Source of the DNA: Neckera pumila
Taxonomy: Eukaryota; Streptophyta; Bryopsida; Hypnales; Neckeraceae
DNA: 64,000 nucleotides
Direction of reading: 5' to 3'
Assembly: GCA_963969595.1 (NCBI GenBank)
Contig: OZ018408.1
Span: 21,821,823 to 21,885,822 of the forward strand
How positions within the stretch are numbered: the first letter of the stretch is position 1; each line of letters opens with the position of its first letter. The translations under genes were made by a program, and so were the position numbers. Shown in pieces: positions 24,865-37,500 of the stretch. The notes below the pieces were generated by a model. The model searched no databases and was not told the DNA's origin. It was given only the letters and a program-made list of their open reading frames with translations.

Positions 24865-26090
24865 CTCACTCCTGGCATGGCAAAATGCTTGCAAACAGCT
24901 ACCTGTACGTAATAGTGGTCTGTGCTTGCATTGTATGCGTTATTACAGTAGCGGTACAGTAGCTAGCTCTGATCTGTGTATTCGGACTTTGTGGTCTTCT
25001 ACCTAAGTTCATTGATTCAGAGTTGCAGCTAGTAGGAGTGTGAGAGCAGAATCTGCAATGTAGGTTGTTGGGATTGGAATATGGATTTCTAGCTTACCTC
25101 TTGAGACGTCGCAGGAATTGTAGGTTTTGCGATAAAGGTACCGTAATGGTCTTCAAGTAATGATGAATGGCGGTATTCGCATGGTAGTTTTGGCATGGAC
25201 ATTGAACTTGTTTCCCATTGAATTGTATTGAATGCATTGTTGCTGCTTTCGATCTCCTTGCTCGAGGGAGTGTTGGCTTATCCTCAAGATTACATACTTC
25301 GAAGCATGCTCGAATACATTTTCACTTGCATGTGACAATCGTACTCCTGGCATGGACGCGCACGCACCGCACTCACTTGCACCGTCCGTTATTACAGTAG
25401 CGGACAGTAGCTAGCTAGCTCGAATCCATGCATTCGGACTGTCTTCGACTTGTGGTGATCTATATAAACTCATTGATTCAGAGATGCAGAAGGAGTGTGC
25501 TCGGAATTTCCAATTTAGGTTGTTGGGATTGGTATATGGATTTGTAGCTTCAAATTTCGTTAATTACAGTAGTGGTATTCCATTCGCCACTCTGGCATTG
25601 CATTAGCTTTTTGTGCCGATAAATATGAAAATTATATTTCATTCACAACTATCCACAACATTCCACAACATTGTGCATCGCAAAAGTTAGGATTTCCACC
25701 CCCATCCCCTCCTGGCTCCCCGAATCTTTTCATTTAGTTCCTTGAGGGTGCACCCCTTCATTTTAATGAAATACTGCCAGTTTAACGAAATTGGTGTTGT
25801 TACTCTTCTCGAGAGTCGCAGGAATGCATGGTGGGCTTCGCGATGAAGGTTTTCAAGTAATGCTGAATGGGGATATTCTCATGGTAGTTTTGGTGAGGAC
25901 TTTGAACTCGTTTCCCATTGACTTGTGTTAATTTGATTGTTGGATTTGTTGCTGCTTAATTTCTCCTTGCTCGAGGGAGGGAGTGTTGGCTTATCCTCTT
26001 GCTAATCACCGTGTATACATACTAGTCTTCAAAGCATGCTCGTTTATATACATATTCACTTGCACATGATAATCGCAATGCACTTTGAGC
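24865..26090. repeat. Tandem duplication of the 3' flank of the secreted-protein gene
   Basis: Copy 1 (about 24870-25341) and copy 2 (about 25342-26090) share, in order, ACTCCTGGCATGG, TTATTACAGTAGCGG, ACAGTAGCTAGCT, CATTGATTCAGAG, TTGTTGGGATTGG, TCAAGTAATG, GGTAGTTTTGG, CCTTGCTCGAGGGAG and GTGTTGGCTTATCCTC. Copy 2 carries about 250 bp extra between about 25553 and 25800. Only UTR-like sequence is duplicated; no second reading frame remains. Confidence 0.82.
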
Positions 26091-26099
26091 CTCGAGGCT

Positions 26100-26855
26100 C
26101 AAAAGTTTCTCGGCTGGTGAACTTAACGTTGTGATACTTTAGGACTTCGCGAGTTCATTTTGATTCTCTTTCAGCAATTGCTGATATCTCAAGGTCTGGA
26201 ATCCAGTACCAGTAATATGTGTAGCTGCCTTGTTTCTTTGCGCGTCCATTACTTTAAAATTATTTGACAGTAAGCTGATTATACTTTATTCTGGATCTTA
26301 ATTTCTCTTCTGGAGAGACGTGCCACGCATTTGATGTGGAAGTTCTTGGTTTCGAGACCGTTCTTGGTTTTGGGACTAAGGCAATTTCAGTCAACTGAAT
26401 TGGCAAGTTTCAGATTGCCTGAAATGAGACGCCCAAACAGTTTTTTGAAATAAATTTTTGCTATTTTAACTAAAATCATTACAGAAAATTGCAGGCCTGT
26501 AGAGGGCCGCTCCAAAGTGACCCAACGAGTCTATTACTTGAAAGTAGACATGTAGTCACAATGAGTAGTCAAAGTGTGTGAATTTCAGGAAGGATGTTAG
26601 GACTCACTAATGTGATCATAGTACAGGTAATTAATCGAATTAACCAAAATGAAGTGGATTTTGATGCTAATTGTCAAAAAAATTAGAAACATTAGTGATT
26701 TTCAACTAGCTTTGTAAGCCAAATAGTTTAGTGAATTTGAAGTTGAGAAGGGAAGATATTTATACAAGTGGGATAGTAATAGGTACAACAATCCATGTGG
26801 GATATGTAAATTAGAACTAATAAGAACACAACCACTCATAGTTAAATAAAAAGCA
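26100..26855. other. Intergenic DNA, no gene seen
   Basis: Moderately AT-rich. No coding exon or structured repeat could be supported. Confidence 0.5.
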
Positions 26856-27227
26856 GAAATTGTGTTAAAAGTCAAATTTCAGACCTCATTTAAGCATAAT
26901 AAGATAATTTTTTTCAAAAATCTTTGAACTACAAAATGTGAAGAATCAATCTAGTTTTCATCTCCAGAAATTTGTTTGAGTTTTGGAGCCTCCAATAAAA
27001 AGTTATGGAAAAAATTCTTAAAGGGTTTGGAAGCAAAATTTTCTTTGACATTAAACACCCTTTTAGAATTTTTTCCATAACTTTTTATTGGAAGCTCTAA
27101 AACTCAAAGGGATTTCTGGAGATGAAAACTAGATTGATTTTTTACATTTTTGTAGTTCAAAGATTTTTGAAAAAAATATTCTACTATGCCTAGATGAAGT
27201 CTGAAACTACACTTTTTAACACAATTC
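26856..27227. mobile_element. Palindromic foldback element, copy 2
   Basis: The two halves are near-complementary over about 165 bp each. GAAATTGTGTTAAAA at the left faces TTTTTAACACAATTC at the right, and TTTCAGACCTCATTTAAGCA faces TAGATGAAGTCTGAAA. It belongs to the same family as 21031-21462. There is no coding sequence; the short frames inside are shadows of the palindrome. Confidence 0.8.
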
Positions 27228-29262
27228 TTGAATTTGAACAATGAGTGATCTCTTTTCAAAATATACCATATTCTTTGAGATTTCATCATGGACAATTGAT
27301 TTTTCTATAAAGACAACCTCTTCACCCTTCATTTTCACCAATTATCAAAGAGTTATGACCATCACATTTCCATTAAGAAAGATCTTGATAGTAGATGTCA
27401 TTGGACTAATTTTGACATTTGATTTATTTTTCAAAACTTGTTTAGAGTACAAGGTATGCAATAATCAGGGTTAAGGTGCACTACAATACCTGAACCATGA
27501 TTATATTAATACCTTGTATTTGGATATTGAACCCCTAATACATCCGACGTCGCGGTGCAAGGTGAACAACTATATGGGAAAAAGCAATCCTTTATCCAAT
27601 TTAAATGTTATCGTGGGGTCCTTTCAGCTGCTCTCAAATGGCCCACTTGAGGCCTGCAATTTTCTATAATGCTTCCAATTTAGTGGAAACTCCGCTTATT
27701 GAAATTAATGTTTTATTTATGATAATTGCATAATTGAGGGAAGCTTGGAATTTTTCATTCTTGGATTCCAAGGACATTGGCTGTGAGACAATTGTCAGTA
27801 CATTCTAATTCAGAAACATCCAAAATCATCAAATATTAAGCACTTCAACATAGTTGGAGACACCTTTTCCAAAGATGATATAATTTTTTAGTATTCGTGA
27901 GTGAAAATCAAGAATATTCAAGAAAAAAATTTAGATTTTTCGGTTGTAGTATGTAATTTCTATGATTTTTCAAAGTGGCAACTTCCTAAACCACTGAAAC
28001 TGTCACATAAGTAGATCCAGAGCTGAAATTTGCAAAAATCTATAGTCAGTGTATGAGATTTAGGTATGTGTCCTTCAAATGTGTAGGACAAATTCACATT
28101 AAGCATTTCAAGGACACATTAATGAGAAGTCTAGGGACAAATTTAGTGACAATCTAGTATACAAAAATGGAAACATGTGTGCTAATGGGTGTTTCTACCT
28201 TATAAATTACGAAATATCATTTTTTGGTTCTTTGCACTCAAGATAAGCCCATCAACTTCCTAGCAATATGCCTACAATAAAAAAACACCAAGATGTCAAG
28301 ATCCAAATTTGAATTTGTTTCCATCCATGGAATTGTAGGCCATAGGTCCAACCAAAATACAAAAATGCAGCATTTGCTTTACGAACAACACGCTTTGTCC
28401 TCTAGCTCTCTGTAAGATTCAGCGGCTCTTTTTACCAGAGCAAAGACGGCACTTTTTTTTTCTTCTGCATGAGTTCTTTTTGAACGTTTAGATTTTCTTT
28501 TATACCATTGCTTGTTTATTTTTCCAACCCATCTTATTTGATTACTAATCAAAAATAAAGTTTGTGGAAAAAAATTGTACAAAATAATCCATTAAACAAA
28601 AGAGAACGCCGCAGCTTTGGGTTCTCTGGGTGAATTTTTTTGTCTCATTAATATGGGACTACAATTAGTCGCACTCACCAAAATAATCTTTTTTTTTTCT
28701 CTTTAATGACATTATCCTAAATTGTTTTTCCGAAGTTGTTGTACTTTCTAGACGCGGCTTGCGTCATGTCCGGAAAGACATTTGCTTTGGTTTACGCCTT
28801 CATTCCATCAATCGGTTATTTTAGCCTGTAATTTGGTCGAAATAAAGTTCTACCTCAAAAGACACACAATAGAGTTTTGAGTTGTCGCCATTGTCGATTA
28901 AAAAAATTATTATAAATAATTCATGGTCTTTGACCTCAATGCGGAGTTTTGTTCCACACGTCACTTTTCTCATTTTTGACTTTTACTGAAATCCTAAATC
29001 TCCAAGTGGGCATAATAAAAATGCTGCAAAAAAAAACCTATTTTGGCAGGGCTAGGCCAAATATGATGGTGTAAGTTCAATTCTAGTTTGATAAAAGGGC
29101 CTTTGACCCATTCATGTACCTGTGATTATCAATCGGTGATAAAAAAAATATGGCAATCCATGGGCCCTTGAGCTACCATCTGAAATTGTATTGAGGCCAT
29201 TAAGAGAGTCTAATAACTAAAGAAAATAAATAAAAAATTTCTACAGATTTGATCAAATTTTG
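27228..29262. other. Intergenic DNA; one unassigned basic open frame
   Basis: A minus-strand frame at 28379-28582 ends in a Lys/Arg-rich stretch (WYKRKSKRSKRTHAEEKKS and following) that looks more coding-like than its neighbours. I cannot place it in a family. It lies 0.7 kb from the organelle-type tRNA, so an inserted organellar fragment is possible. Nothing else is supported. Confidence 0.4.
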
Positions 29263-29348
29263 GTGGATATGATGGAATTGGTAGACATGCCAAGTTTAGG
29301 TTCTGGTGACTATAATATTTGTGGGGGTTCGAGTCCCTCAATCCGTAC
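29263..29348 (+). tRNA. tRNA-Leu(UAG)-like sequence of organellar/bacterial type, possibly a pseudogene
   Basis: The order is GTGGATA, then ATGGAATTGGTAGACA (the D-arm typical of chloroplast and bacterial leucine tRNAs), anticodon loop TTTAGGT with anticodon TAG, a long variable arm, T-arm GGGGGTTCGAGTCCCTC and the 3' strand AATCCGT. Stems pair with several G-U pairs and about two mismatches. Plant nuclear leucine tRNAs have a different D-arm, so this is best read as organelle-derived DNA in the nucleus. No CCA is encoded at the end. Confidence 0.72.
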
Positions 29349-30400
29349 AAGTCGAAACTTTAAGTTCTGAGATCACCAAGCCTTTAGTTGTTCGGCTAGC
29401 CTACTATAGAATTACCGTGTGTTCTTTTCCTAGTAGTCCTGCCGTCAGCACAAGTGACTGTTAAGTGCACTGAATATATTGAGACATGATTTAGCTTTTT
29501 ACTATGCTATTGTTTGGAGCATATCCAAACAACTACCTTATCTTTCTTTGAAGACAAATTTGAAAAACACCAGCATGTATTTTCATGTTTGTGAGATGGT
29601 CTCAGCGATGGTACACTCAGAATTCTTTATGACGACCTTCCAGATAAACTGATAACATTTTCCATACTATGACTGTCGCACATTTGTCACACTTTTGTCA
29701 CATATATAAAGTATGTCATAGTTTTTAAGATTTTGGGATTAAAAGGAAGCATATAACATTGTAATCTGGTGAGCGTACATAGGCGCCTATAACACCATTG
29801 AAGATCCAAGGATATATGCTCAAAGCAAGAATCATTTTTTATATGAGCTAGGGTATTTAAGCCCCTTCATCCTTTGTATAAACATTTTTTTCTATATTAT
29901 TGAATTTACCATGGATAGTAAACTAGTGATCATCTAGGCGTCAAAACAATTAAAACATTAGGGCAAATTGTGGTTGCACCTTTTTCTTTGTCTTTGAATA
30001 AATTAAACTTACAACCTACACAACAAAAAGATTATTTTATTTAGTTTAACCTTAGGTTGTCTATTAAATCACAACCTATTAAAAACTTTGTTGCATTCAT
30101 TTGTGCAAGTCCTTTGGTCTACTAGTATAGAGCCAATAAAACTTGCAATGTATTTTATAACTAAATTTTTAAAAACCATCCTATTCATAAATAAAACAAC
30201 TAAAAACAAATATCAAACTTCTAAAACTATTAGTACATGTAAATTGCATTGTCCAATTACGTGTAAGTTATTCAACCTTTATAAAATAAAATAACGGTGG
30301 AGACCCACAAGGTAATCCACTGGATAAAGTTATTGAGGTTCCTTACAAGCCACCGTCTATGTAATAAGGATCTTGCCGAGCCTGCTTGATAACACGGTTG
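29349..30400. other. Intergenic DNA upstream of SUF4-like copy A
   Basis: No gene is seen. The first part may continue an organellar insertion around the tRNA-like sequence, but I cannot confirm this by eye. Confidence 0.4.
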
Positions 30401-30409
30401 ATAACTGGG

Positions 30410-33400
30410 TAGAACCAAGACCGGTGCACCGATTGTTCGTCCAGTCCGGGTAAGTTTCCAGGTTTAATCTAGGTATCTCCGGGTTGGCCTTGCACATCAA
30501 GTGGCAGTTGAAACCGCGCGTGCTGCTGGTTGTGAAGGGTTTGGGATAGCCCAAGCAAGACTTCCTTCGCAGAGTTCGTTGGAGCTCTCTTCCTGGTGCC
30601 GGGGGAGGAACCGACGATCATGGCCCCAATTCGCTGATTGCAAAAACAGACAGACAGCTCAGGCGCGAGCGACGAGAGAGAGGAGGAAGGGTGCCGAAGC
30701 CATGGGGAAGAAGAAGAAGAAAGCGCCTAAGGTGTGGTGCTTCTACTGCGAGCGCGAGTTCGAGGACGAGAAGATCTTGATCCAGCACCAGAAAGCCAAG
30801 CACTTTAAGTGCCATGTGTGCCACAAGAAGCTTTCGTCCGCCAGCGGCATGCTCATCCACGTGCTGCAAGTGCACAAAGAGTCCGTCTCCAAGTGCGTGC
30901 GCTCGACACCCTCTCAGCCCTTCGGGATTATGCGTTTCATGAGTAGTTTGGGTCGAGGATATTTGAACCCCTGCCTTGTCGTTGCTCCCCTGATTGGCAG
31001 TTGATCGAAATCGTTTTATCTCAGGAACTCGCGGGGGCGAGTTCTTGGCATTAGATTGCATAACAATGTCGTGTGGCACTCAACCCTAATTAGGAGAAAT
31101 CGTCGTGCACTTGTCTTGAGTTGAGAATTCGGCTTTTCTGAGCGTGATTGGTAGCCTGTGGTACTGAGATTGCGGAACGACTGATTGCAGAATTCGAGTT
31201 TCCAACGTGCTGAACTTGGAACTTGACGAAGTGTCTCTCATCTTGCAGTGTTAGTTGTTCGTTTTAGCTAGCTCCCTTCATTTGTTGTTAGGGAGGCTCC
31301 TCTTAAGCAGCTCATCTACTTTGTATGCCGTGATTAAGAGCAGCGGAGAAGGGGCTATGGCGATTTTAGGGCTAAAATGTATCCTCAGCCGCAGTGCCCT
31401 CTTGCGGTTGCACGACTTCTTTTTGTCTTTCGGGCCTGCTCGATTCAGTACAGTTCTTGCTGTAACGCAATTGTGCACTATATGTGTGGTATTGACGTGA
31501 TGTTTTCTTGTCGAACCTGACCTATCCTTGGTGATGTGTAGGATACCTAATGCGAAGCCGGAAAGGGAATCCATGACTGATTTGGAAATATATGGGATGG
31601 AGGGTATACCAGCTGACATCCTTGCAGCCCATGATGGGGATAACGATGGTACGTGCTTCAAGCGATCCACTCTTGTTGGCATGGTGTTGGGTTAAGTGCT
31701 TTGGGATGTTGACATTGTAGCATGCTAATCACATGACCGGTAAGTGCTGAAAAGATTGTCTGGATCGATACCCGAGATCGTGCCACCTTGTGTTTATTTT
31801 AGTAAGATACCCGACCTTTCGTTGTCTGGACTTGTCGTTAGGTTGTGTGCAATCCTCCAATGCAGCGCTCCAGTATTTAGACCAGCTTCCTGTTTCTACG
31901 ATTGCAACTCGGTGTTGTTGTTCATTTCTTACGGGAGTGGTCTGTGAGGGACTAGAAGCATCCTTTCCTGGTTTCCGGACCATTTGCCGTGTGTACTGTT
32001 TCCTAGTTTAGCTGATTCCTATCCATCCCTCGGGTCCGGCGAGTTGGGAGGTTGTGCTTGCGCCGTATCAGGAATGTTCACATTACATTGCAAGCTGTTG
32101 AATTGGGATGGTCTTTGGGCATCGTCGATTCAGAGTTTCCCTGGATCTGAGTGATCAATGGCTTGCAAGTGGATGGCCCTGCTTGGCAATATGCTACGTT
32201 GGAACGGTACATTGGAGAGTGTCTTAGTGCCAAGGGTGCAATCGGTATTAAGTAGTTGTGTTGTAGTAAGTTTGTTGCAAGAGAGTGTCTTTGTTAATGT
32301 CGATTGGGAGATTCGGCTCACGCAGAGGATGAGAACCCATCAAAGGTTGCGAAGGTGGAGGTCCCTCCGTCCTTACCCTATGTGGGAGGGGGGATGATGG
32401 CACCGAATGCTCTTGGTATGGCCCCACAACCAATGTATACTGCAATGCAGCCTATGTAAGTTATTCTTCGAACCCTTACAATGCGGTGCTTGTCTGTTTT
32501 TCCAGGTGTTAATGGATGCATGCTTACACGCAAGGTGCGTAGGTCATTCTTTGTCGAGTCTAGGTTTAGATAGTTGGCGTTACATCTCCACCCTTTACCG
32601 ATTCTAGGTGTGAACAGTTTGGTGTTGGGTAAAGTTTTCAGGCACTGTTTTCTCAAGGATCAGAGAGTCTTTTGGATTCCCTTGATTTGTTGTAGTGCAA
32701 GGAGGCTTATTTTGCCTCATTTTCGTGATCATGGTACAAGTATGTCTTCCTGCTTTTTGGAGGTTTCAGAGCCCTCGAATGAGGGACGTGGGAGTTAGCT
32801 GACTGGTTGTCTGTTTGCAGGTACCGGGCATCGCCAGGATCGGGTCCACGACCACCTCCGAACTGGCAGCCACACCCTCCCCCTCCGCAAATGTGGAGGG
32901 GTCCTGTGCCTGGACAAGCAGGTCCACCTCGCATGGGCCAACCTCCCCAGCCTCTTTTTCCTATACAGGGCCAACGACCTCCCCCTCCGCGGGGTCCCTC
33001 TCAACCGCCTTCCCAACCTCTATTTCCTATTCGTCCTCCTCTGCCTCCAGGTTCAGCAACCCCTGCGCCTCGACCGCTGTTTCCTGTAGGTCAGCCCACA
33101 AACGGGCCTCCTTCTCCTCCTCCTCCATCATACAGCTCGGCTGGGCCACTTGTGAAGCCACCTCCGCCTAGTGGTGGCGGCAATCAATCAAGCTTGAGTG
33201 GAAGTCCTGGCATGTCACCGCCATTTCCACCAGCTGGGGGTTCCCCTGCGATGAGCAATAGTATGGGTGTGAACGCACGGATGTCTCCTTCTGTACCGAA
33301 CGGAGGTGAGTTTTTCGGCAATTGCTGTTACTGTTACTGTTTCTGTTTGGATGTTTGGTTCCGTTAGTGTGGAGAAATTTCGTCATATCCTGTTTGGAAT

Positions 33401-34560
33401 TCTTGGACTACTTTAGAGCGTTCGTTCTCCGGATCGAGGAAGTGCTCCGTTTGGTGTATGAAAATCGTAGTATCGCTGTAGCTTAGTCTGTACTATTGGG
33501 TAGCACATTGGGTACTGATTTTTTTGGCAATAATGTGCAGGTATGAGTGGGCCACCTCCTCCCCCACCGCTGAGTAGCCACATGTACTCGTCGGGGCCCA
33601 ACACCGGTGGGCCATCGATAGGACCCCCACCTGTTATTTCAAACAGACCACCAGGGCCAGCTGGGGTTACGAACGAGGTTTATCTAGTTTGGGACGACGA
33701 GTTTTTGTCTATGGTAAGTTTGGTTCGTCCCCTGGTGCCTGTTAATTTGGGGCGTTCCAGCATCGTTGATGTCTCAATGTTGCACAGTTGACTTGTCGAT
33801 TTACTGCCCTTAGTTATTGTGAGTTGCTCATAGCACCGCACCGTTTGAATTTTATTGCAGGAGGAGCGGAGGGCATCTTTGCAGAAGTATCAGGCTTTCG
33901 ATGAGGCAATGCAGGTAAGCGAAAGGCCTTGACGTAGTGTTATCCACCACTGGATCTGGGAGTGCTTAATATTCTGCATGAAAAGATGGACTTAGGACGG
34001 ATTTGATACATCGGGGGCTGTAATCTTACCATGGTTTTTTTTGTGCGTGCAGATGAGTTCTGTTGATGATGCAATTGATAAGAGAATTTTAGAAGGCAGG
34101 TTGGCGGGGCGCATGAGTTTTCATGTTTAAGTTTTTGCTTGCACACGATCTATCATACCTCGGAGGCTGGAGAAGATTTATTTTGGTGGTGACATCGGCA
34201 AAGTAATGTCTTCATCTGATGATGCCAGCCGTTCTCCGTGGGCTGTCGGAAGGAACGACTTGGATTTGCCACCGGAGCGTGAGCTGCTTGATTCAGTCGC
34301 CTGTGATTTTTCACCCTTATATTGAATTCACGGTGTATTTTATTTTGGGAGTAGAACTTGTTTGAGGCGACGAATCTTGTTGGAATAGTGCGAAGCAACG
34401 ACTCTTTTAGCAGGCAAACGTATAACTTCACAAGCAAGATGCTTAATGTGCTGTAAAGATGCCACCAAATAATTCGACTTCGGCAAATGCCTTCTGCTTT
34501 TCTTGCACCGGAACATCAAGAATGTGAGCATGGAGTGAGCCACAAGACATTTTTAAGTAA
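30410..34560 (+). repeat. Left arm of the inverted SUF4-like duplication
   Basis: From about 30410 to at least 34430 the sequence aligns in inverted orientation with about 54770-58920. The match covers 5'-UTR, all seven exons, all six introns and the 3'-UTR (for example ACGGTGTATTTTATTTTGGG is shared downstream of both genes). Arm edges are approximate. Confidence 0.9.
30702..34130 (+). CDS. SUF4: SUF4-like (BuGZ/ZNF207-type) zinc-finger protein, copy A, 405 aa
   Basis: Exons: 30702-30892, 31542-31648, 32326-32455, 32821-33305, 33541-33713, 33861-33914, 34053-34130; all introns are GT-AG and the phases join. The N-terminus starts [16 protein letters not shown] and carries two zinc-finger units, C13-C16-H29-H34 and C37-C40-H53-H58. 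Then comes [15 protein letters not shown], a long Pro-rich region (exon 4 with repeated PLFPI/PLFPV), and a tail ending [15 protein letters not shown]. This order is that of Arabidopsis SUPPRESSOR OF FRIGIDA 4, a nuclear transcription regulator of flowering repressors; animal relatives bind microtubules and kinetochore factors. The frame stays open upstream to 30501, but that stretch is not conserved in register with copy B, so the ATG in GCCATGG is chosen. Length is near the family norm (about 370 aa). Confidence 0.93.
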
Positions 34561-34599
34561 ATGCTACGGATCAATCGGTGTATGCTTGTGATCTATTTT

Positions 34600-37500
34600 T
34601 TATGATTATCAAAATGAAAAAGTAGAAAATTGAATGAATATGAGGAAATAGGTTTTAACAATACTCCAGTTAGTCAATTGAATGATACTCTTTATTACAA
34701 ATGTACCAACTCTTATTACTTTGCATATTTTAGTAATGTTTGATATTCAAGATACAATGATAGGCTAGAGGAAACAAAAGAACATAAATTCTGAAAATAT
34801 TGAAGAAATTTATTTTTTTAAAGTCAATGGAATTTGGCTGTATTAAACCGGACCATTTCGAAATTCTTTTAAAGAGTACTAAACCACAAGGTTTAATAAG
34901 TAGTACATAGTTAATAGCAATATTACATCCTAAAGTTGTTCATATCATAGAAATACAATTAATACACAAAATGTTTTGAAATTTTGAGTTCTCATATTTT
35001 TTGAGATTGAAGGCAAATTATATAGAAGCTTCTATATATATCATATGAAGGTATGATCACAATTACCATATGAAAAAGTCTCTTTAAAGGTCCTGATCAT
35101 GAAATTCATAACATTTTAATCTCTAAAGGACCAAGGTGATTTTCCTATCAAAAACCACTCAAAACTATCATTTCTTTTACAAAGAGAAAAGAACTTTAAA
35201 AATTGTACTTTTTTGCATATCCAACCATAAGATCTTATATTTGACTAGTATATGAATACACAGAAAAGTTTTTAGAAACTTTGACCTTATAGATTGTAAG
35301 ATATATGCATTTAACCCCTAAAGGACCATGAGTGCAGATTTTGAACAGTGAATGAACAAAAATACATCCCAAATTCACCGAAATGCATTTTTTCATCCAT
35401 CAATATTGATTACAGATTCTTATATTAGTTCTTTAATATTTGTACGGTTTAGATTATGAAGATTTTACTTTGCAAATATTTTATAATTCAAAAGGTATTG
35501 GGAGGTCTAGCCTCAAAAAGTAACTTTTTCGGTTAAAAAATGATCCTTTAAAAATGACTTCAATCAAAAAGTCAAATAAAAATCTTCAAAAAATACTGTA
35601 ATGAGAACTCAATATTTTGAACATATAGGAAAAAAAATCTTTTGAAAATCATATTTATTCAATCTACAATTGATTTTAGATGGAATTTCCAATTTTTTGC
35701 TTCAAAATTTATTGAAAAATATTGCTATGTATTTTTGTTGATCTAATTGTATGGGTGTGATCTATAAATAGCATTTTACAACTATTGTTTGAGAGTCATC
35801 ATTAAAATATTCTTCTAAATTGTATTTTATAATAGATCTTCACAAATTTGGAAATTTGGACATCCCTCCAGTCTTTTAGGGGTTAAAGTGAAGAAAACAA
35901 GTTTTTTTGCACCTTGCTTGACTAGATTTTTTGGCTTTGAATCTTTTTAGTTCAATTTTTTTGCACTATTGATTTTGATTTTCTACTTATTTATGTTAAG
36001 TAGTTGAGTTGAGAATCTACAAAGAAAATTTAGGAAAAAAAGCACTTAACTTCACTCATTAAAAAATTATCAAATAGAGGGGGGTTCAAGATTGAAGAAA
36101 AAACTAAATTGTTAATAGCTTTTAGACGGAATTGAATCACAATAATGCCAACAATGCGATTGTTCTAGCAAGAAAATCTAACCTTGTCTAACAATCTTTT
36201 TTGAAAAATTCTAATAATTGCATTCAAAAATGAATTTGATAAGTTATTTTTTCAAAAAGATGCTTAGATTGCTCAAATAGCTAAGATTGTCCATAACTTT
36301 CTCATTATTAGTCCAAATTGAATGAAACAAAGCTTCACATGCAGACAAAAATATAATCTCTGAGAAAAAAATTTGAAAAAAAAATTATTTTGACTTTCTG
36401 TGATTTTTTTTGTGCTGCCTACTGAACTCCATTTTTGCTTATTGTCCCATAACTTTTGCTCCCGGGTAGCAATTAGAATAAAAATTATATGTATTCACAA
36501 AGCTCTCCCAAAAATACAAAAATTCCAAAAAATTCCAAAAAATATCACTAAAAATTGAGAGAGGAGGAACCTGCTTGGAACCAAATTGTCTCTGGAGGGG
36601 ACAAATGGTCTTTTAGGGGTTAAACTATACTAAGTTATCCTATTAGTGCATGTCACATTAATTTACAAAGTCGCACTATTTGAATACATTCCAAGTAATG
36701 CTTATTGAAATACTATTATATTATATTGTATTGATTTCTAAAAACTACTAATTTCATAGTGACATTAGGTTTATATCCTCGTTAATAAGATAAATCAGTG
36801 TAGCTTTAATTAGCAAAGCGCCTTTGCCTTTTACAAGAATTAGAGCCTCATTAATGAAGTTAATTCAATTAGTATAAGATATATTAATTGTTTTATATTG
36901 CATTTAGCTATTACAAATCATTTTATTTGTTCATTTAGTGGTTAATATAATATGCCAAGTCGGGACTATCTTTTGATTGTCCTAAACTCATTTTAAATTT
37001 TCGAAACAAATTTTGTTATAGTTAAAAAATACAATTTAAAACAAGAGTCGCACCAATTGAATTACTTGGAGTGGTGAAATGTAATTAATGAACCCTCTTC
37101 TAGAATATTAGAAAAGATGTTCGTATTCTAAAACAATAAGGTCCAACAAAAGTTCTTTTAGAAGGAAATGTTTGTTAATTCCAAAATGACACTAGAATTT
37201 CTTGAGCTTCTAGGAATGTGCTCTAAATTGAATTGTAACCATATAAAATCAAACTAGACATATTAGAGATCACATTAGAAAAGAAAACACAACAATATAT
37301 CTTACAGATTGAAAGATTACAATGTTTAATCACAAGGATGTTAAAACTATAAAAGTGATTTGAAGCCTTTTAATTCTCTTTTTACATGTCAAATCTAAAA
37401 AGCTGGTCACCAAAAAAATACGAGGTTAAAGGACCTAACATGCATAAGCTTAATCAATTTATGACTTTTCAAAATCTACTCTACAATTTTTTTAAATTAA

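Noticed and set aside
24013..24878. Several overlapping open frames around the secreted-protein gene
   Set aside because: They are shadows in a GC-rich gene. Only the 24375-24851 frame has a signal peptide, a sensible start after a TATA box and coherent composition.
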